Below are positions 17,372 through 26,074 of a stretch of DNA of 33,613 nt, in pieces. Under the pieces are notes generated by a model. It saw only the letters and a list, made by a program, of their open reading frames with translations. It was not told the origin of the DNA and made no database searches. How positions within the stretch are numbered: position 1 is the stretch's first letter; every line of letters starts with the position of its first letter. Position numbers and translations under genes: made by a program. The stretch comes from an uncultured Verrucomicrobiota bacterium (GTDB lineage: Bacteria > Verrucomicrobiota > Kiritimatiellia > Kiritimatiellales > Pontiellaceae), in assembly GCA_913065005.1 (NCBI GenBank), contig CAJYAJ010000013.1:1-33613 (forward strand), in the 5' to 3' direction.

Positions 17372-17992
17372 TTACTTGGCGGTATAGCCCACTACATTTA
17401 CTTTGATCTGCACCTCATTCGCCACTTTTAAACGGGCGGGTGGAGGTAGATTTAATCCGTATTCATCCAATAAAATGGTGAAATTGGAACGCAGCACCAA
17501 CAGATCGCGCTTGTCATCGGGGTTTTTCTTTCCGGCACGCTGATTCGCCGCATCTTTCAAATAATTAAACGAAACCGGAACCTTGATCTCTTTCGTTACA
17601 CCCAAAAAAGAGAAGTTTCCGGTTGCTTCACCTCGAACCAGAGAGTCCTCTGCTTGGATGGGTTCAAACGTGCTGAGTGAAAATAAAATTTCCGGATGCT
17701 CTGCCGCATTAAGCCAACGCTTCCCATACATATTCTTGGTCATTAAGTGATTATTCAGCTCAATTGAGTCCACCTGCAAGTGCAACGACCCGGTTGTCTT
17801 CTGCGGGGCCTCAGGATCATACGAAATAAACCCGCTCAAGCCCTCGCCCTTGCCGCTAATAAACTCGAGAGGCGCATCCAAAATCACCAACACATGGTTG
17901 ATCCCCTTTTCGTCCTCAAAATCAAACACCTGTGACGCTATACCTGCCTGCATCACCATTGCCAGACTCAATATGCCCAATCCCCATTTCAT
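17372..17992 (-). CDS. YceI-family periplasmic protein
   Basis: This 206-residue protein of the YceI/lipocalin-like beta-barrel family binds isoprenoid-type or other apolar ligands in known members. I chose ATG 17990-17992 because GGGAG lies ten bases upstream and a signal peptide (MKWGLGILSLAMVMQAGIAS) follows at once. The family pattern is visible: GLSGFISYDPEAPQKTTGSLHLQVDSIEL, then NAAEHPEILFSL and GNFSFLGVTKEIKVPVSFNY. The C-terminal part reads LVLRSNFTILLDEYGLNLP and ends in the usual VQIKVNVVGY strand. It follows leuS after 22 bases and may be cotranscribed. Confidence 0.88.
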   Translation of the reverse strand: MKWGLGILSLAMVMQAGIASQVFDFEDEKGINHVLVILDAPLEFISGKGEGLSGFISYDPEAPQKTTGSLHLQVDSIELNNHLMTKNMYGKRWLNAAEHPEILFSLSTFEPIQAEDSLVRGEATGNFSFLGVTKEIKVPVSFNYLKDAANQRAGKKNPDDKRDLLVLRSNFTILLDEYGLNLPPPARLKVANEVQIKVNVVGYTAK

Positions 17993-18014
17993 ATATGTTC
18001 TCCCATCTAACCGA

Positions 18015-20540
18015 TTAACTTGCTGCCACATTCACCAACCGACCCGGAACAACGATTACCTTACGAATCGTCTTTCCTTCTAGCCATTTCTGCACACTGT
18101 CCAGCGCCAACACATCGGCTTCAATCGACTCGGTTGAAGCCGATGCAGACACCTGTAATTTATCACGTGTTTTTCCATTCACCTGGATCACCATTTCAAT
18201 GACGTCGCGCTCAAGTGCCCGCTTGTTTACCTCCGGCCATCGCGCCTGCAACACACTTTTTGGATGACCAAGCTCCGACCAAAGTTCTTCTGCAATGTGC
18301 GGTGCAAACGGCGAAATCAACAGCACCACCGTCTCCATGGCATCCCGATACACCGCCTTCGCCGCTCGGCTCGAATCCTCAGAGATTTTCAACTGATCGA
18401 CCGCATTCATCAGCTCCATAATCCCTGCCACCGCTGTATTGAAGGTAAAGGCGCCATCCAATCCGCGGGTGATCTGCTGAATCGTTTCATGGGTCTTGCG
18501 ATAAAGATCACGCTCGGGGGTCTCCATCTCATCCATCGTTATCTTCAAATCTGCCGCTTCCAATAGGAGCGTATGGTTATCCGCTACGCGACGCCACAGC
18601 CGCTTCAAGAATCGAGACGCACCTTCGACGCCTGCATCCTGCCACTCTGCCTCTTTTTCAGGCGGCCCAATAAAGAGGGTGTATAATCGCACGGTATCAG
18701 CACCATATTTTTTCAATAATTCATCCGGTGAAACTACATTTCCCTTTGATTTCGACATCTTATGCAAGTTTCCATCGGATCCCTTTTTACAAATCATTCC
18801 CTGCGTAAAAAGTTGCTTGAAAGGCTCATCAAAATCAATCAAGCCCAGATCGTAGAACACCTTGGTAAAAAATCGGGCATAGAGTAGATGTAAAATCGCA
18901 TGCTCGATTCCACCAATATACTGATCTACCGGCATCCATTTATTCGCTATCGCGGCATCGACGGCCTGGCGATCGTCCTGCGCGCTAAGATAGCGAAGGA
19001 AATACCACGAAGAATCGACAAAGGTATCCATGGTATCGCTTTCACGAACACAGTGCGCACCGCTCTCGGGATGGATCGCCTTCATGAACTCTTCCGAACT
19101 TCGTAGAGGTGACTCACCTGTTGGCTTAAATTCCACATCTTCGGGGAGTAGCACGGGTAGTTGATCAGCAGGGACCGGCACCGCTTGGCCGCTCTCATTA
19201 TACATGATAGGAATCGGAGCACCCCAATAGCGCTGACGAGATATCAGCCAGTCACGTAAGCGGAAGTTGACGGTGGCTTTCCCGAATCCTGCTGCCTCAG
19301 CTTTTTTAGACATTCTACTGATGGCATCGCGGTTTGGCATTCCGGTGAATTCAGCAGAATCATAACAGATTCCATCTTCAGTATACGCATCATCCATCTC
19401 GTCCAAAAAGAGCGTTCCCTCTCTATTCTGAATCGAGATTCTAATGGGTAGGTCATATTTTTTTGCAAAGCTCCAGTCTCGTGTGTCGTGCGCTGGAACG
19501 GCCATCACGGCCCCCGTTCCATACATCAGCACATAGTCGGCAACCCACAAAGGAACTTCCTCGCCGGTATACGGATTGATCACAAAGCGTCCGGTAAAAA
19601 CACCTTTTTTTTCACGGGTGTCAGATTGGCGGTCAATATCATTCAACGCAGCGCTATCCTTAATAAATTCAAGAACAGCCTCCTCCTGCGGCATGCCAGA
19701 AATCCACTCTTTTAACTGTGGATGCTCTGGAGCAACCGACATATAGGTGCAGCCGTAAATGGTATCGACACGCGTGGTGAAACAAGGAACGTTCTCGAAC
19801 GCATCTTTTACCCCATCTGATCGCGATACTAACGAGAAATAAATTTCTGTACCTTCTGAGCGACCGATCCAATTTTTTTGCATCGTCTTTACGCGCTCCG
19901 GCCAGCCTTCTAATTTATCGAGATCATCCAGGAGTCGCTGTGCATAATCGGTGATTTTGAAAAACCACTGAGAAAGCATCCGTGTCTCCACTTTGGCTCC
20001 TGAACGCTCCGCGGTGCCATCAGGCAGCACTTGTTCGTTGGCCAGTACGGTCTGATCTACTGGATCCCAATTTACAGGCGCTTCTTTCTTGTACGCAAGA
20101 CCTCGCTCATGAAGCTGCAAAAAAAGCCACTGCGTCCATCGATAATAATCTGGCTCGCAGGAGGTAACCTCTTTTTTCCAATCATACATACAACCCCAAG
20201 CGCGAAGCTGTTGTTTCATCGTCGCGATATTCGCCCGTGTATACGCCGCAGGAGGCGTGCCTGTTTTAATCGCCGCATTCTCGGCGGGCAGTCCGAATGC
20301 ATCCCAACCCATCGGGGTAAGCACATCAAATCCCTGCATCTTCTTATATCGAGCAACCGCATCACCGATAATATAGTTTCGACCATGCCCCACATGTAAT
20401 TTTCCTGAGGGATAGGGAAACATCATTAAACAATAATACGGATTCTTTGCCTGTTCTAAGTTCGTTTCAAACGCACCGTCTTGATCCCAAACGGACTGCC
20501 ATTTTGCCTCGATCTCTCCGAACGGATAATCTTCTTTCAT
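18015..20540 (-). CDS. leuS: Leucyl-tRNA synthetase
   Basis: This class I synthetase charges tRNA-Leu and has 841 residues. The start is ATG 20538-20540 with GGGAG upstream; a GTG one codon earlier is less likely. The HIGH motif is His49-Val-Gly-His52 in [14 protein letters not shown]. The CP1 editing domain shows [19 protein letters not shown] and [10 protein letters not shown], so editing of misacylated tRNA is probably intact. [15 protein letters not shown] lies near residue 592, and the zinc-less insertion length is normal. The anticodon-binding domain and the small C-terminal domain ([14 protein letters not shown]) close the protein. It has its own leader of about 120 bases after the gene at 20665. 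Confidence 0.97.
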   Translation of the reverse strand: MKEDYPFGEIEAKWQSVWDQDGAFETNLEQAKNPYYCLMMFPYPSGKLHVGHGRNYIIGDAVARYKKMQGFDVLTPMGWDAFGLPAENAAIKTGTPPAAYTRANIATMKQQLRAWGCMYDWKKEVTSCEPDYYRWTQWLFLQLHERGLAYKKEAPVNWDPVDQTVLANEQVLPDGTAERSGAKVETRMLSQWFFKITDYAQRLLDDLDKLEGWPERVKTMQKNWIGRSEGTEIYFSLVSRSDGVKDAFENVPCFTTRVDTIYGCTYMSVAPEHPQLKEWISGMPQEEAVLEFIKDSAALNDIDRQSDTREKKGVFTGRFVINPYTGEEVPLWVADYVLMYGTGAVMAVPAHDTRDWSFAKKYDLPIRISIQNREGTLFLDEMDDAYTEDGICYDSAEFTGMPNRDAISRMSKKAEAAGFGKATVNFRLRDWLISRQRYWGAPIPIMYNESGQAVPVPADQLPVLLPEDVEFKPTGESPLRSSEEFMKAIHPESGAHCVRESDTMDTFVDSSWYFLRYLSAQDDRQAVDAAIANKWMPVDQYIGGIEHAILHLLYARFFTKVFYDLGLIDFDEPFKQLFTQGMICKKGSDGNLHKMSKSKGNVVSPDELLKKYGADTVRLYTLFIGPPEKEAEWQDAGVEGASRFLKRLWRRVADNHTLLLEAADLKITMDEMETPERDLYRKTHETIQQITRGLDGAFTFNTAVAGIMELMNAVDQLKISEDSSRAAKAVYRDAMETVVLLISPFAPHIAEELWSELGHPKSVLQARWPEVNKRALERDVIEMVIQVNGKTRDKLQVSASASTESIEADVLALDSVQKWLEGKTIRKVIVVPGRLVNVAAS

Positions 20541-20664
20541 CACCCATGCTCCCCATTCTGTATAAAGCGTGGCATCATAAGCGAATTAGGATCAATTGCG
20601 AAATAGAAACCGAAAAAAGCCTCGTAGCAAGTCACCATACCATAGCGCGCACCGAAGCGATCGT

Positions 20665-21042
20665 TTAATGCACCTTTACAGGCTGAAAAGGGCGTAAAAA
20701 AGCATCATTAAAATCATATCCTGCTTCAAAATCTGCGAGCGAATCCTCATCTGTTTTCCCTAATAAACCCGCGTGAACCAAATTAAATACGATGTGGCCA
20801 ATATCCGAACACCTATGAATGCCCCACTCCGAAAGTACCCGCTTGGAGATCGGCCCAAACTCCTCAAGCGCATATTCGCGAATACCTTCCAATAGCTCCC
20901 CACCGTTTACATGGCGTGGCTTTCGCAATTTTTTCACCGTATAATCCAACCCCTCACGAACAAAATGATATGCGTCGACCGAATACCGTACATCTTCTTG
21001 CACAATCGTTTCTAATAGATCTTCCACCGTTAATTCATTCAT
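20665..21042 (-). CDS. Minf_1886 family protein
   Basis: This 125-residue protein matches the Minf_1886 family (also called Plancto_Ver_chp), which is known from Planctomycetes and Verrucomicrobia and has no assigned function. Typical features are the Y-x2-DAYHFVREGLDYTVKKL block (residues about 20-40), GGELLEGIREYALEEFGP and VLSEWGIHRCSDIGHIVFNLVHAGLLGKTDEDSLADFEAGYDF. It has no signal peptide or membrane segment. It overlaps the upstream HIT gene by four bases (ATGA). It is one of the better taxonomic markers in the window. Confidence 0.88.
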   Translation of the reverse strand: MNELTVEDLLETIVQEDVRYSVDAYHFVREGLDYTVKKLRKPRHVNGGELLEGIREYALEEFGPISKRVLSEWGIHRCSDIGHIVFNLVHAGLLGKTDEDSLADFEAGYDFNDAFLRPFQPVKVH

Positions 21043-21458
21043 TTTAGGTTCTCTTTTAGTAGGTTAGCTAGTTGATCGCACTCATCCGGCGTTTCATACA
21101 ACGTAGGCTTCCAATTCCAACCAACGCCATCCTCTGACATTCGCGGGATTAAGTGAATATGAAAATGAAAAATCTCTTGTCCCGCTGCCGTTCCACTACT
21201 TTGCAACCAGTTGATTCCTTCCGCTCCCAAAGTCTTCATCTGAACTGCCGCTATGTTTTGTGCTGCGGAAAACAGGGCAGAAAATGCCTGCTTCGGCACC
21301 TCTAACAGGGTTTCATAATGCATCTTGGTGATGAGTAACATGTGCCCAAGAGCTAATGGATTAATATCCAAAAAAGCCATCACTGCATCATCTTCATAGA
21401 CCACCGAGGCGGCTATTCGACGTGCAGCAATCTCACAAAAAAGGCACGACTCACTCAT
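21039..21458 (-). CDS. HIT family protein (HINT-like)
   Basis: This 139-residue nucleotide-binding hydrolase starts at ATG 21456-21458. The histidine triad is His98-Phe-His100-Ile-His102 in QEIFHFHIHLIPR. Cys5 and Cys8 (SCLFCEI) form the N-terminal pair common in HINT proteins. DINPLALGHMLLI and NWLQSSGTAAGQ complete the family pattern. The substrate is unknown. The start overlaps the end of the small membrane protein by eight bases, and the stop overlaps the Minf_1886 gene by four, so the genes are probably translated in series. Confidence 0.93.
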   Translation of the reverse strand: MSESCLFCEIAARRIAASVVYEDDAVMAFLDINPLALGHMLLITKMHYETLLEVPKQAFSALFSAAQNIAAVQMKTLGAEGINWLQSSGTAAGQEIFHFHIHLIPRMSEDGVGWNWKPTLYETPDECDQLANLLKENLK

Positions 21459-21645
21459 ACACGCCGCCTTTCTGATAAGGCTCGCTCGCGAGCGGCGCAT
21501 CGCTGGCCTGAAAAAAGAAGCGCCCCATAAGACCGAGCATGAACAAACCCGCTATCAACAACAGGTATTTTTTTTCCTGCTCGGTCAGCTGAAAACATGC
21601 TCGCAATGCCCCTCGACGAATCATGTCTAAACCATATCGCTGCAT
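21451..21645 (-). CDS. Small single-pass membrane protein
   Basis: This protein has about 64 residues from ATG 21643-21645. A second ATG lies at 21622-21624 and an upstream TTG (21726) would overlap pepP by 14 bases, so the start is not fixed. After an N-terminal basic stretch comes FQLTEQEKKYLLLIAGLFMLGLMGRFFF, a short charged turn and one membrane helix, then a polar tail (QASDAPLASEPYQKGGVYE). The pattern resembles the membrane anchor at the start of ComEA-type proteins, but no helix-hairpin-helix follows. It lies in a minus-strand run between the M24 peptidase gene and the HIT gene. Confidence 0.6.
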   Translation of the reverse strand: MQRYGLDMIRRGALRACFQLTEQEKKYLLLIAGLFMLGLMGRFFFQASDAPLASEPYQKGGVYE

Positions 21646-21712
21646 CTCGATTATGACAAGAAAGAAGCGAAGAAAAACAGACCTCTTGTCCCTTTTTTTG
21701 ATACGGTGTGAT

Positions 21713-22840
21713 TTACACTCGTTCAAATTTTTTCGAGCAGGCTGCCAACATCCGACACCCCGCCGCTTCTACCGCCACAGTATCCTCAATTCGAACCCCG
21801 CCTACGCCTGGATAATAAAGCCCCGGTTCCACAGTCACGACATCCCCTTCGCTTAAAATCTCACCACTTCGACCGATGCGTGGACGCTCATGAATATCCA
21901 GCCCAACTCCATGGCCCGTGCCATGAATAAACCCAACCTGTTTTCCATTTGATTCACCTGTCACGAAACCAGCCGCCTCAAAAGTCGCTACGATATGCTG
22001 GTGAATCTCATCTCCACACACATCAGAGCGTACTTTTTTTAGAGCCTGTTTTTGAGCCTTTAAAACCGTATTGTAGATCTTTTTAAGCGCCGAGGATGCT
22101 TCACCTCTGCAAACCGTTCGCGTTAGATCTCCCCAATATCCTGTTGTTTCATTGCGCGGAAAAATATCCACTATAATCGCTTCTCCAGCAAACAAAGGCC
22201 CAGAACCCCGCTCATGCGGATCCGTCGCCTGATCTCCACCTGCCACAATAATATCACGCCCTGAGCACCCACGCTTTAATAGCTCCAATTGAACCGCCTC
22301 TCGAACTCGCTCCGACGTAAGCACACCTTGCGAATCACGCAAGGCTCCCCGCGATCCAATATCCGCAGATGCAATCCTCGCTACCGCTTCCTTCATTCCT
22401 GCAACGGCTGCGCGTTGCGAATTTCGAATATACTCAATCTCTTGCTGGTTTTTTGTTCGCCGGGTCGGATAATTAGATCGTGGGCTTAGCTGTACTTTCC
22501 ACCCTTTTTCCATTAGTTTAGTATAAATTCCCGCAGGAAAATCAAATCCCACCTCCACTGTTTTTATCCCCACACGTGCGGCTACTGCCTGAATCTGCTC
22601 CACAATATCCCAGCGTTTTTTAGGCGGTAATAGCAACTCCTCAGGCGTAAGCACCTCTACTGATGAATAGCATTCTCGCTTGGCGCGACCCTGCTCCATC
22701 GTCGAAACCACCAAAATTTGTTTCTTAGCCAATATAATCAGCAAAACTGGATCGGGTGCGACAAACCCACATCCATAACGCACATCATTTACGGCTGTTA
22801 ATGAATTCGAATAAATGAGTCGTGCTTTTAATCGCGCCAT
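21713..22840 (-). CDS. M24 metallopeptidase (Xaa-Pro aminopeptidase family)
   Basis: This 375-residue protein removes N-terminal residues before proline in known members. The N-terminal creatinase-like domain covers about 1-130. The C-terminal pita-bread domain carries the five metal ligands: Asp225 (IIVDIFPRN), Asp238 (YWGDLTRT), His310 (GTGHGVGLDIHE), Glu338 (VTVEPGLY) and Glu352 (GGVRIEDT). In many members the first block reads D-x-G/A, so IFPRN is a mild variant. It is the first gene of a minus-strand group and is divergent from dnaA across about 290 bases. Confidence 0.9.
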   Translation of the reverse strand: MARLKARLIYSNSLTAVNDVRYGCGFVAPDPVLLIILAKKQILVVSTMEQGRAKRECYSSVEVLTPEELLLPPKKRWDIVEQIQAVAARVGIKTVEVGFDFPAGIYTKLMEKGWKVQLSPRSNYPTRRTKNQQEIEYIRNSQRAAVAGMKEAVARIASADIGSRGALRDSQGVLTSERVREAVQLELLKRGCSGRDIIVAGGDQATDPHERGSGPLFAGEAIIVDIFPRNETTGYWGDLTRTVCRGEASSALKKIYNTVLKAQKQALKKVRSDVCGDEIHQHIVATFEAAGFVTGESNGKQVGFIHGTGHGVGLDIHERPRIGRSGEILSEGDVVTVEPGLYYPGVGGVRIEDTVAVEAAGCRMLAACSKKFERV

Positions 22841-23130
22841 ACGCTTATTTCTCTTTTTTTTGGTTTATGACCTCTAAACTAACACGAGTTATTCACTACA
22901 CAAATCTCCATTTGAAGACGATCTAAACCCACATTTAGTGGTTTTTAAAATTAGGATATACTAAATCAAGTATACCGTGTTTTTTAGTAAAAAAAATGAT
23001 GCTAATGCCTTTACCAAATTTCTCCGATTAACTAATCTCCTGCCTCACGTGGAAATAGCAGTTATAACCACGTGTTTAATAACCTGTTAATAACTTTTTA
23101 TACAACCGATTATGTGGATTTTATTAGGAA
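22841..23130. promoter_or_regulatory. dnaA/peptidase intergenic region with palindromes and a DnaA-like box
   Basis: This AT-rich, gene-free region contains TTATTCACT (22889-22897) and TGTTAATAA (23085-23093), each one mismatch from the DnaA box TTATNCACA or its complement. TATACT-6-AGTATA (22957-22974) is an inverted repeat. CACGTGG (23046-23052) and CCACGTG (23068-23074) face each other 57-85 bases before the dnaA ATG. These fit a regulatory leader for dnaA; a part in replication is possible. Confidence 0.5.
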
Positions 23131-24498
23131 ATGTCGTACAAAATTGAACCTATCTGGCAAGCGTGCTGTGAACAACTGAAAACCATTTTATCTGATGATA
23201 TATACGATCGCTGGATCGCTGTCATTCAGCCGCTATCCATAGAAGAAAACAATCTTCAATTAGCCGTTGCAAACGACTTTTATAAAGATTGGCTCGAAGA
23301 GAATTATCTACCCTTAATTGATAAAGCACTCATCCTGATCGGACACGAAGAATTGACCGCCACGCTAACCGTGGATGTTCAACGGTTTGATCATGCAACA
23401 TCTAACGAAAAACCCGCTGTTGAAGCACCCAAAAAAGAGCGGACCATGCGGATGAGCAATAAATCGAAAAATAAACTAAATCCAACGTATACCTTCGATT
23501 CGTTTGTTATTGGTGAAAACAACCAATTTGCACATGCAGCGGCCATGGCAGCAGCAACCTCCCCTTCTCGAACCTATAATCCCCTATTTATCTATGGTGG
23601 TGTCGGTTTAGGAAAAACGCACTTAATGCAAGCGATCGGGAATTATGTCGCTCAACAAAAAAATCGAGCCAAGGTGCGCTACATCACATGTGAATCATTT
23701 ACAAATGAATATATCGATGCTCTTCAAAACAACAATGTATCTGCATTCCGAAAAAAATATCGAAAAATTGACCTCTTACTCATTGATGATATCCAATTCT
23801 TAGATGGGAAAAATCGACTCCAAGAAGAGTTTTTCCATACGTTCAACACGCTTTTCGAAAGTCATAAGCAGATTATTTTAACCTCTGACCGAACACCGAG
23901 TGAAATGTCAGGCCTAGCCCCTCGTTTAATATCCCGCTTTGAATGGGGATTAGTCACCGAATTAATTAAACCTGATGTCGAGACTCGAATCGCCATTTTA
24001 AGAAAAAAAGCAGCCTCCATGCAGGTGCATATCGATAATACCTTAATTGATTATCTTGCACAAAAAATCTCATCGAACATCCGGAGTTTAGAGGGTGCCT
24101 TAATTCGAATCGCAACCTTTAACTCACTCACCCATCAAGAGATTACCATTGAACGGATCGATCAACTACTTCATGACTTGATCGGAAAAGATGAATGTAT
24201 GCCGATTAGTGTCGATCTAGTCCAAAAAACAGTTGCTGATTATTATGATATTCGACTCTCTGATCTCACGGGGAAAAAAAGATCAAAGGATATTGTGTGG
24301 CCTCGTCAAGTTGCCATGCATCTATCGCGTACATTAACAAAAAATTCATTCCCCTCAATCGGACAAAAATTTGATCGAAATCATGCCACCGTTCTTTATG
24401 CTCATGAACAAGTGAATAGCCGAGCAAATCAAGATCGACAACTCGAGCAGACCTTAGCACTCTTGACCGAAAAAATTAAAGATAACTCATTCTCATAA
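23131..24498 (+). CDS. dnaA: Chromosomal replication initiator protein DnaA
   Basis: This initiator binds DnaA boxes and opens oriC. It has 455 residues. Domain I is at about 1-85, a short linker at about 86-118, and the AAA+ domain at about 119-345: Walker A GGVGLGKTH (156-164), Walker B LLLIDDIQF (215-223), sensor regions LTSDRTPSEM and RLISRFEWG. The DNA-binding domain IV runs from about 355 to the end. Its signature normally reads FGGRDHTTV; here it is FDRNHATV (414-421), one residue shorter and with Asp and Thr replaced. The gene starts next to AGGAA, very close to the ATG. The coding strand still has C above G, unlike dnaN. recF does not follow dnaN here. Confidence 0.97.
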   Translation: MSYKIEPIWQACCEQLKTILSDDIYDRWIAVIQPLSIEENNLQLAVANDFYKDWLEENYLPLIDKALILIGHEELTATLTVDVQRFDHATSNEKPAVEAPKKERTMRMSNKSKNKLNPTYTFDSFVIGENNQFAHAAAMAAATSPSRTYNPLFIYGGVGLGKTHLMQAIGNYVAQQKNRAKVRYITCESFTNEYIDALQNNNVSAFRKKYRKIDLLLIDDIQFLDGKNRLQEEFFHTFNTLFESHKQIILTSDRTPSEMSGLAPRLISRFEWGLVTELIKPDVETRIAILRKKAASMQVHIDNTLIDYLAQKISSNIRSLEGALIRIATFNSLTHQEITIERIDQLLHDLIGKDECMPISVDLVQKTVADYYDIRLSDLTGKKRSKDIVWPRQVAMHLSRTLTKNSFPSIGQKFDRNHATVLYAHEQVNSRANQDRQLEQTLALLTEKIKDNSFS

Positions 24499-24782
24499 CG
24501 ACCCTCAATTTCTTAGATAATCAGCCTGCTTCGCTTCACAACCATCTCTTGAGATAACCCGCTCGATAAACTGTTAATAAAATAACAATAACTTCTATAA
24601 CTCTCACTTTTCAACAAAACCTACTTTCTATCGATACGTTATCAACAACCCCGACTCGGATTTTAAGTTTTTACGGGTGACGACTTTACAAAAAATAAGT
24701 ACCGTCTTATTCACATATTCACAGCATATAGGAATAGTGTATTTATTAAATAATCTATCTCTATTCTACAGGAGACTTGTTG
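24499..24782. other. Candidate chromosomal origin (oriC) between dnaA and dnaN
   Basis: This AT-rich gap has DnaA-box-like 9-mers: TTATTCACA (24707-24715, full match to TTATNCACA), the adjoining ATATTCACA (24715-24723), TTATCAACA (24639-24647) and TGTTAATAA (24572-24580, complement TTATTAACA), the last three with one mismatch each. An AT-rich unwinding-type stretch covers 24565-24600. By hand count the plus strand has 51 C and 16 G in 24481-24660, about equal numbers in 24661-24780, and more G than C further into dnaN. A skew switch beside DnaA boxes between dnaA and dnaN is the classic origin signature. The dnaN ribosome-binding site AGGAGA is at 24770-24775. Confidence 0.65.
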
Positions 24783-25889
24783 ATGAAACTGACCATAGAT
24801 AAAAACCAGCTTTTAGAAACCTTGCAAAAAGTACAATCGATTGTAGGTCAACGAACAACGTTACCTATTCTATCGAATGTAATGCTTGAAGCTCATCACG
24901 GACAATTAATCTGCACAACGACCGATATGGAAGTTAGCTTACGAACGAGTATCGAAGCAGATATCGAAGTGGAAGGAGCAACCACTTTGCCTGCAAGACG
25001 TTTTTTCAGTATTTGCAGAGACTTACCGAGCCATCAAGTTGAGTTATCACTTGAGTCTGGTGAGGATAAAGGCGAAATCGTAACGATTGTTTCAGGATCT
25101 TATAAAGGAAAGTTGGGTGGCTTATCTAAAAATGATTTTCCCCCTATGCCTGTATTTGAGGAGAGCTTTAGTTATACGCTTGGACAAGGGATTCTGAAGG
25201 ATACGCTTCAGAAAACATCGTACGCGGCTTCTAGCGATGAATCTCGGGCGATTTTGAATGGTTCATTGATGTCCTTCCGAGATGGAAAACTTATTACCGT
25301 GTGTACTGATGGTCGTCGCTTAGCTCTAGTAGAGCAAGATATAGAAATGCCAGAAGAAGCGCAGATGGATGTAGTGGTGCCTACAAAAACAGTGAATGAG
25401 CTTATTAAATCATTAGTTATAGAGGAGGATATTGAGATACGTATGTCTTCCACTCAGATTTCATTCGAATTTGGAAATATTCTCATTATCTCTAAGTTGA
25501 TTGATGGCACCTATCCAAATTACAGGCAAGTGATTCCCTCACAATGTGAAGAACGAATTAGTGTGGAGAGGGAATTATTACAAAGTGCGGTTCGGCGTGT
25601 TTCTCTCATGCTTGACGATCAGGCGGCAGCAGTTCGATTGGATATTAGTGAAAACCGAATTGAGCTGACTACTTCAACACCTGAAATAGGAACCGCCACA
25701 GAAAGTATACCCGTTAAATACAGTGGAAAATCAATATCAATTGCATTTAATCCAACCTACTTAGTTGCCCCATTAAAGCATCTCGAAAGCGATGAGGTCT
25801 TTATTGAACTATCCGATGAAACAAGTCCGGGAGTCATAAAGAGTAATATTCCGTTTTTATATGTGATTATGCCTATTCGCGTAAACTAA
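24783..25889 (+). CDS. dnaN: DNA polymerase III subunit beta (sliding clamp)
   Basis: This ring clamp tethers the polymerase to DNA. It has 368 residues from ATG 24783, with AGGAG eight bases upstream; a TTG two codons earlier is not needed. Three clamp domains cover about 1-120, 125-245 and 250-368. Family strings include GQRTTLPILSNVMLEA, TDMEVSLRT, PARRFFSICRDLP, YAASSDESRAILNG, CTDGRRLAL, DGTYPNYRQVIP, NPTYLVAPLKHLESDEVFIEL and the final YVIMPIRVN, which corresponds to the usual YLVMPMRL end. The stop is one base before the end of a convergent tRNA gene. Confidence 0.97.
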   Translation: MKLTIDKNQLLETLQKVQSIVGQRTTLPILSNVMLEAHHGQLICTTTDMEVSLRTSIEADIEVEGATTLPARRFFSICRDLPSHQVELSLESGEDKGEIVTIVSGSYKGKLGGLSKNDFPPMPVFEESFSYTLGQGILKDTLQKTSYAASSDESRAILNGSLMSFRDGKLITVCTDGRRLALVEQDIEMPEEAQMDVVVPTKTVNELIKSLVIEEDIEIRMSSTQISFEFGNILIISKLIDGTYPNYRQVIPSQCEERISVERELLQSAVRRVSLMLDDQAAAVRLDISENRIELTTSTPEIGTATESIPVKYSGKSISIAFNPTYLVAPLKHLESDEVFIELSDETSPGVIKSNIPFLYVIMPIRVN

Positions 25890-25890
25890 T

Positions 25891-25964
25891 TGGTTGCCGA
25901 ACTAGGGGTCGAACCTAGACTAAGCGAGTCAGAGTCGCTTGTGCTGCCATTACACCATTCGGCA
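25891..25964 (-). tRNA. tRNA-Gln (anticodon CTG)
   Basis: The 74-base gene on the minus strand includes CCA. The acceptor TGCCGAA pairs fully with TTCGGCA, the T arm is CTAGG-TTCGACC-CCTAG, and the anticodon arm AGCGA-CTCTGAC-TCGCT gives CTG. U1-A72 is the usual weak first pair of tRNA-Gln. Confidence 0.97.
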
Positions 25965-26074
25965 CTGCTTAAAAGCCAAGCAAACTATGATGAATCGATG
26001 AATCGATCAATGTGAATTTATAAAAATAATGAACAACAAGTGTTCGATTATTAAAACGTGAAAACGACGGTTTT

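Noticed and set aside
22930-22956. CCAC-ATTTA-GTGG followed by TTTTT as a terminator
   Set aside because: The stem is only four pairs and no plus-strand gene ends upstream of it.
25975-26010. Short tandem GATGAATC-like repeat after tRNA-Gln
   Set aside because: There are only two copies of eight bases with no flanking structure, so it is compatible with chance.
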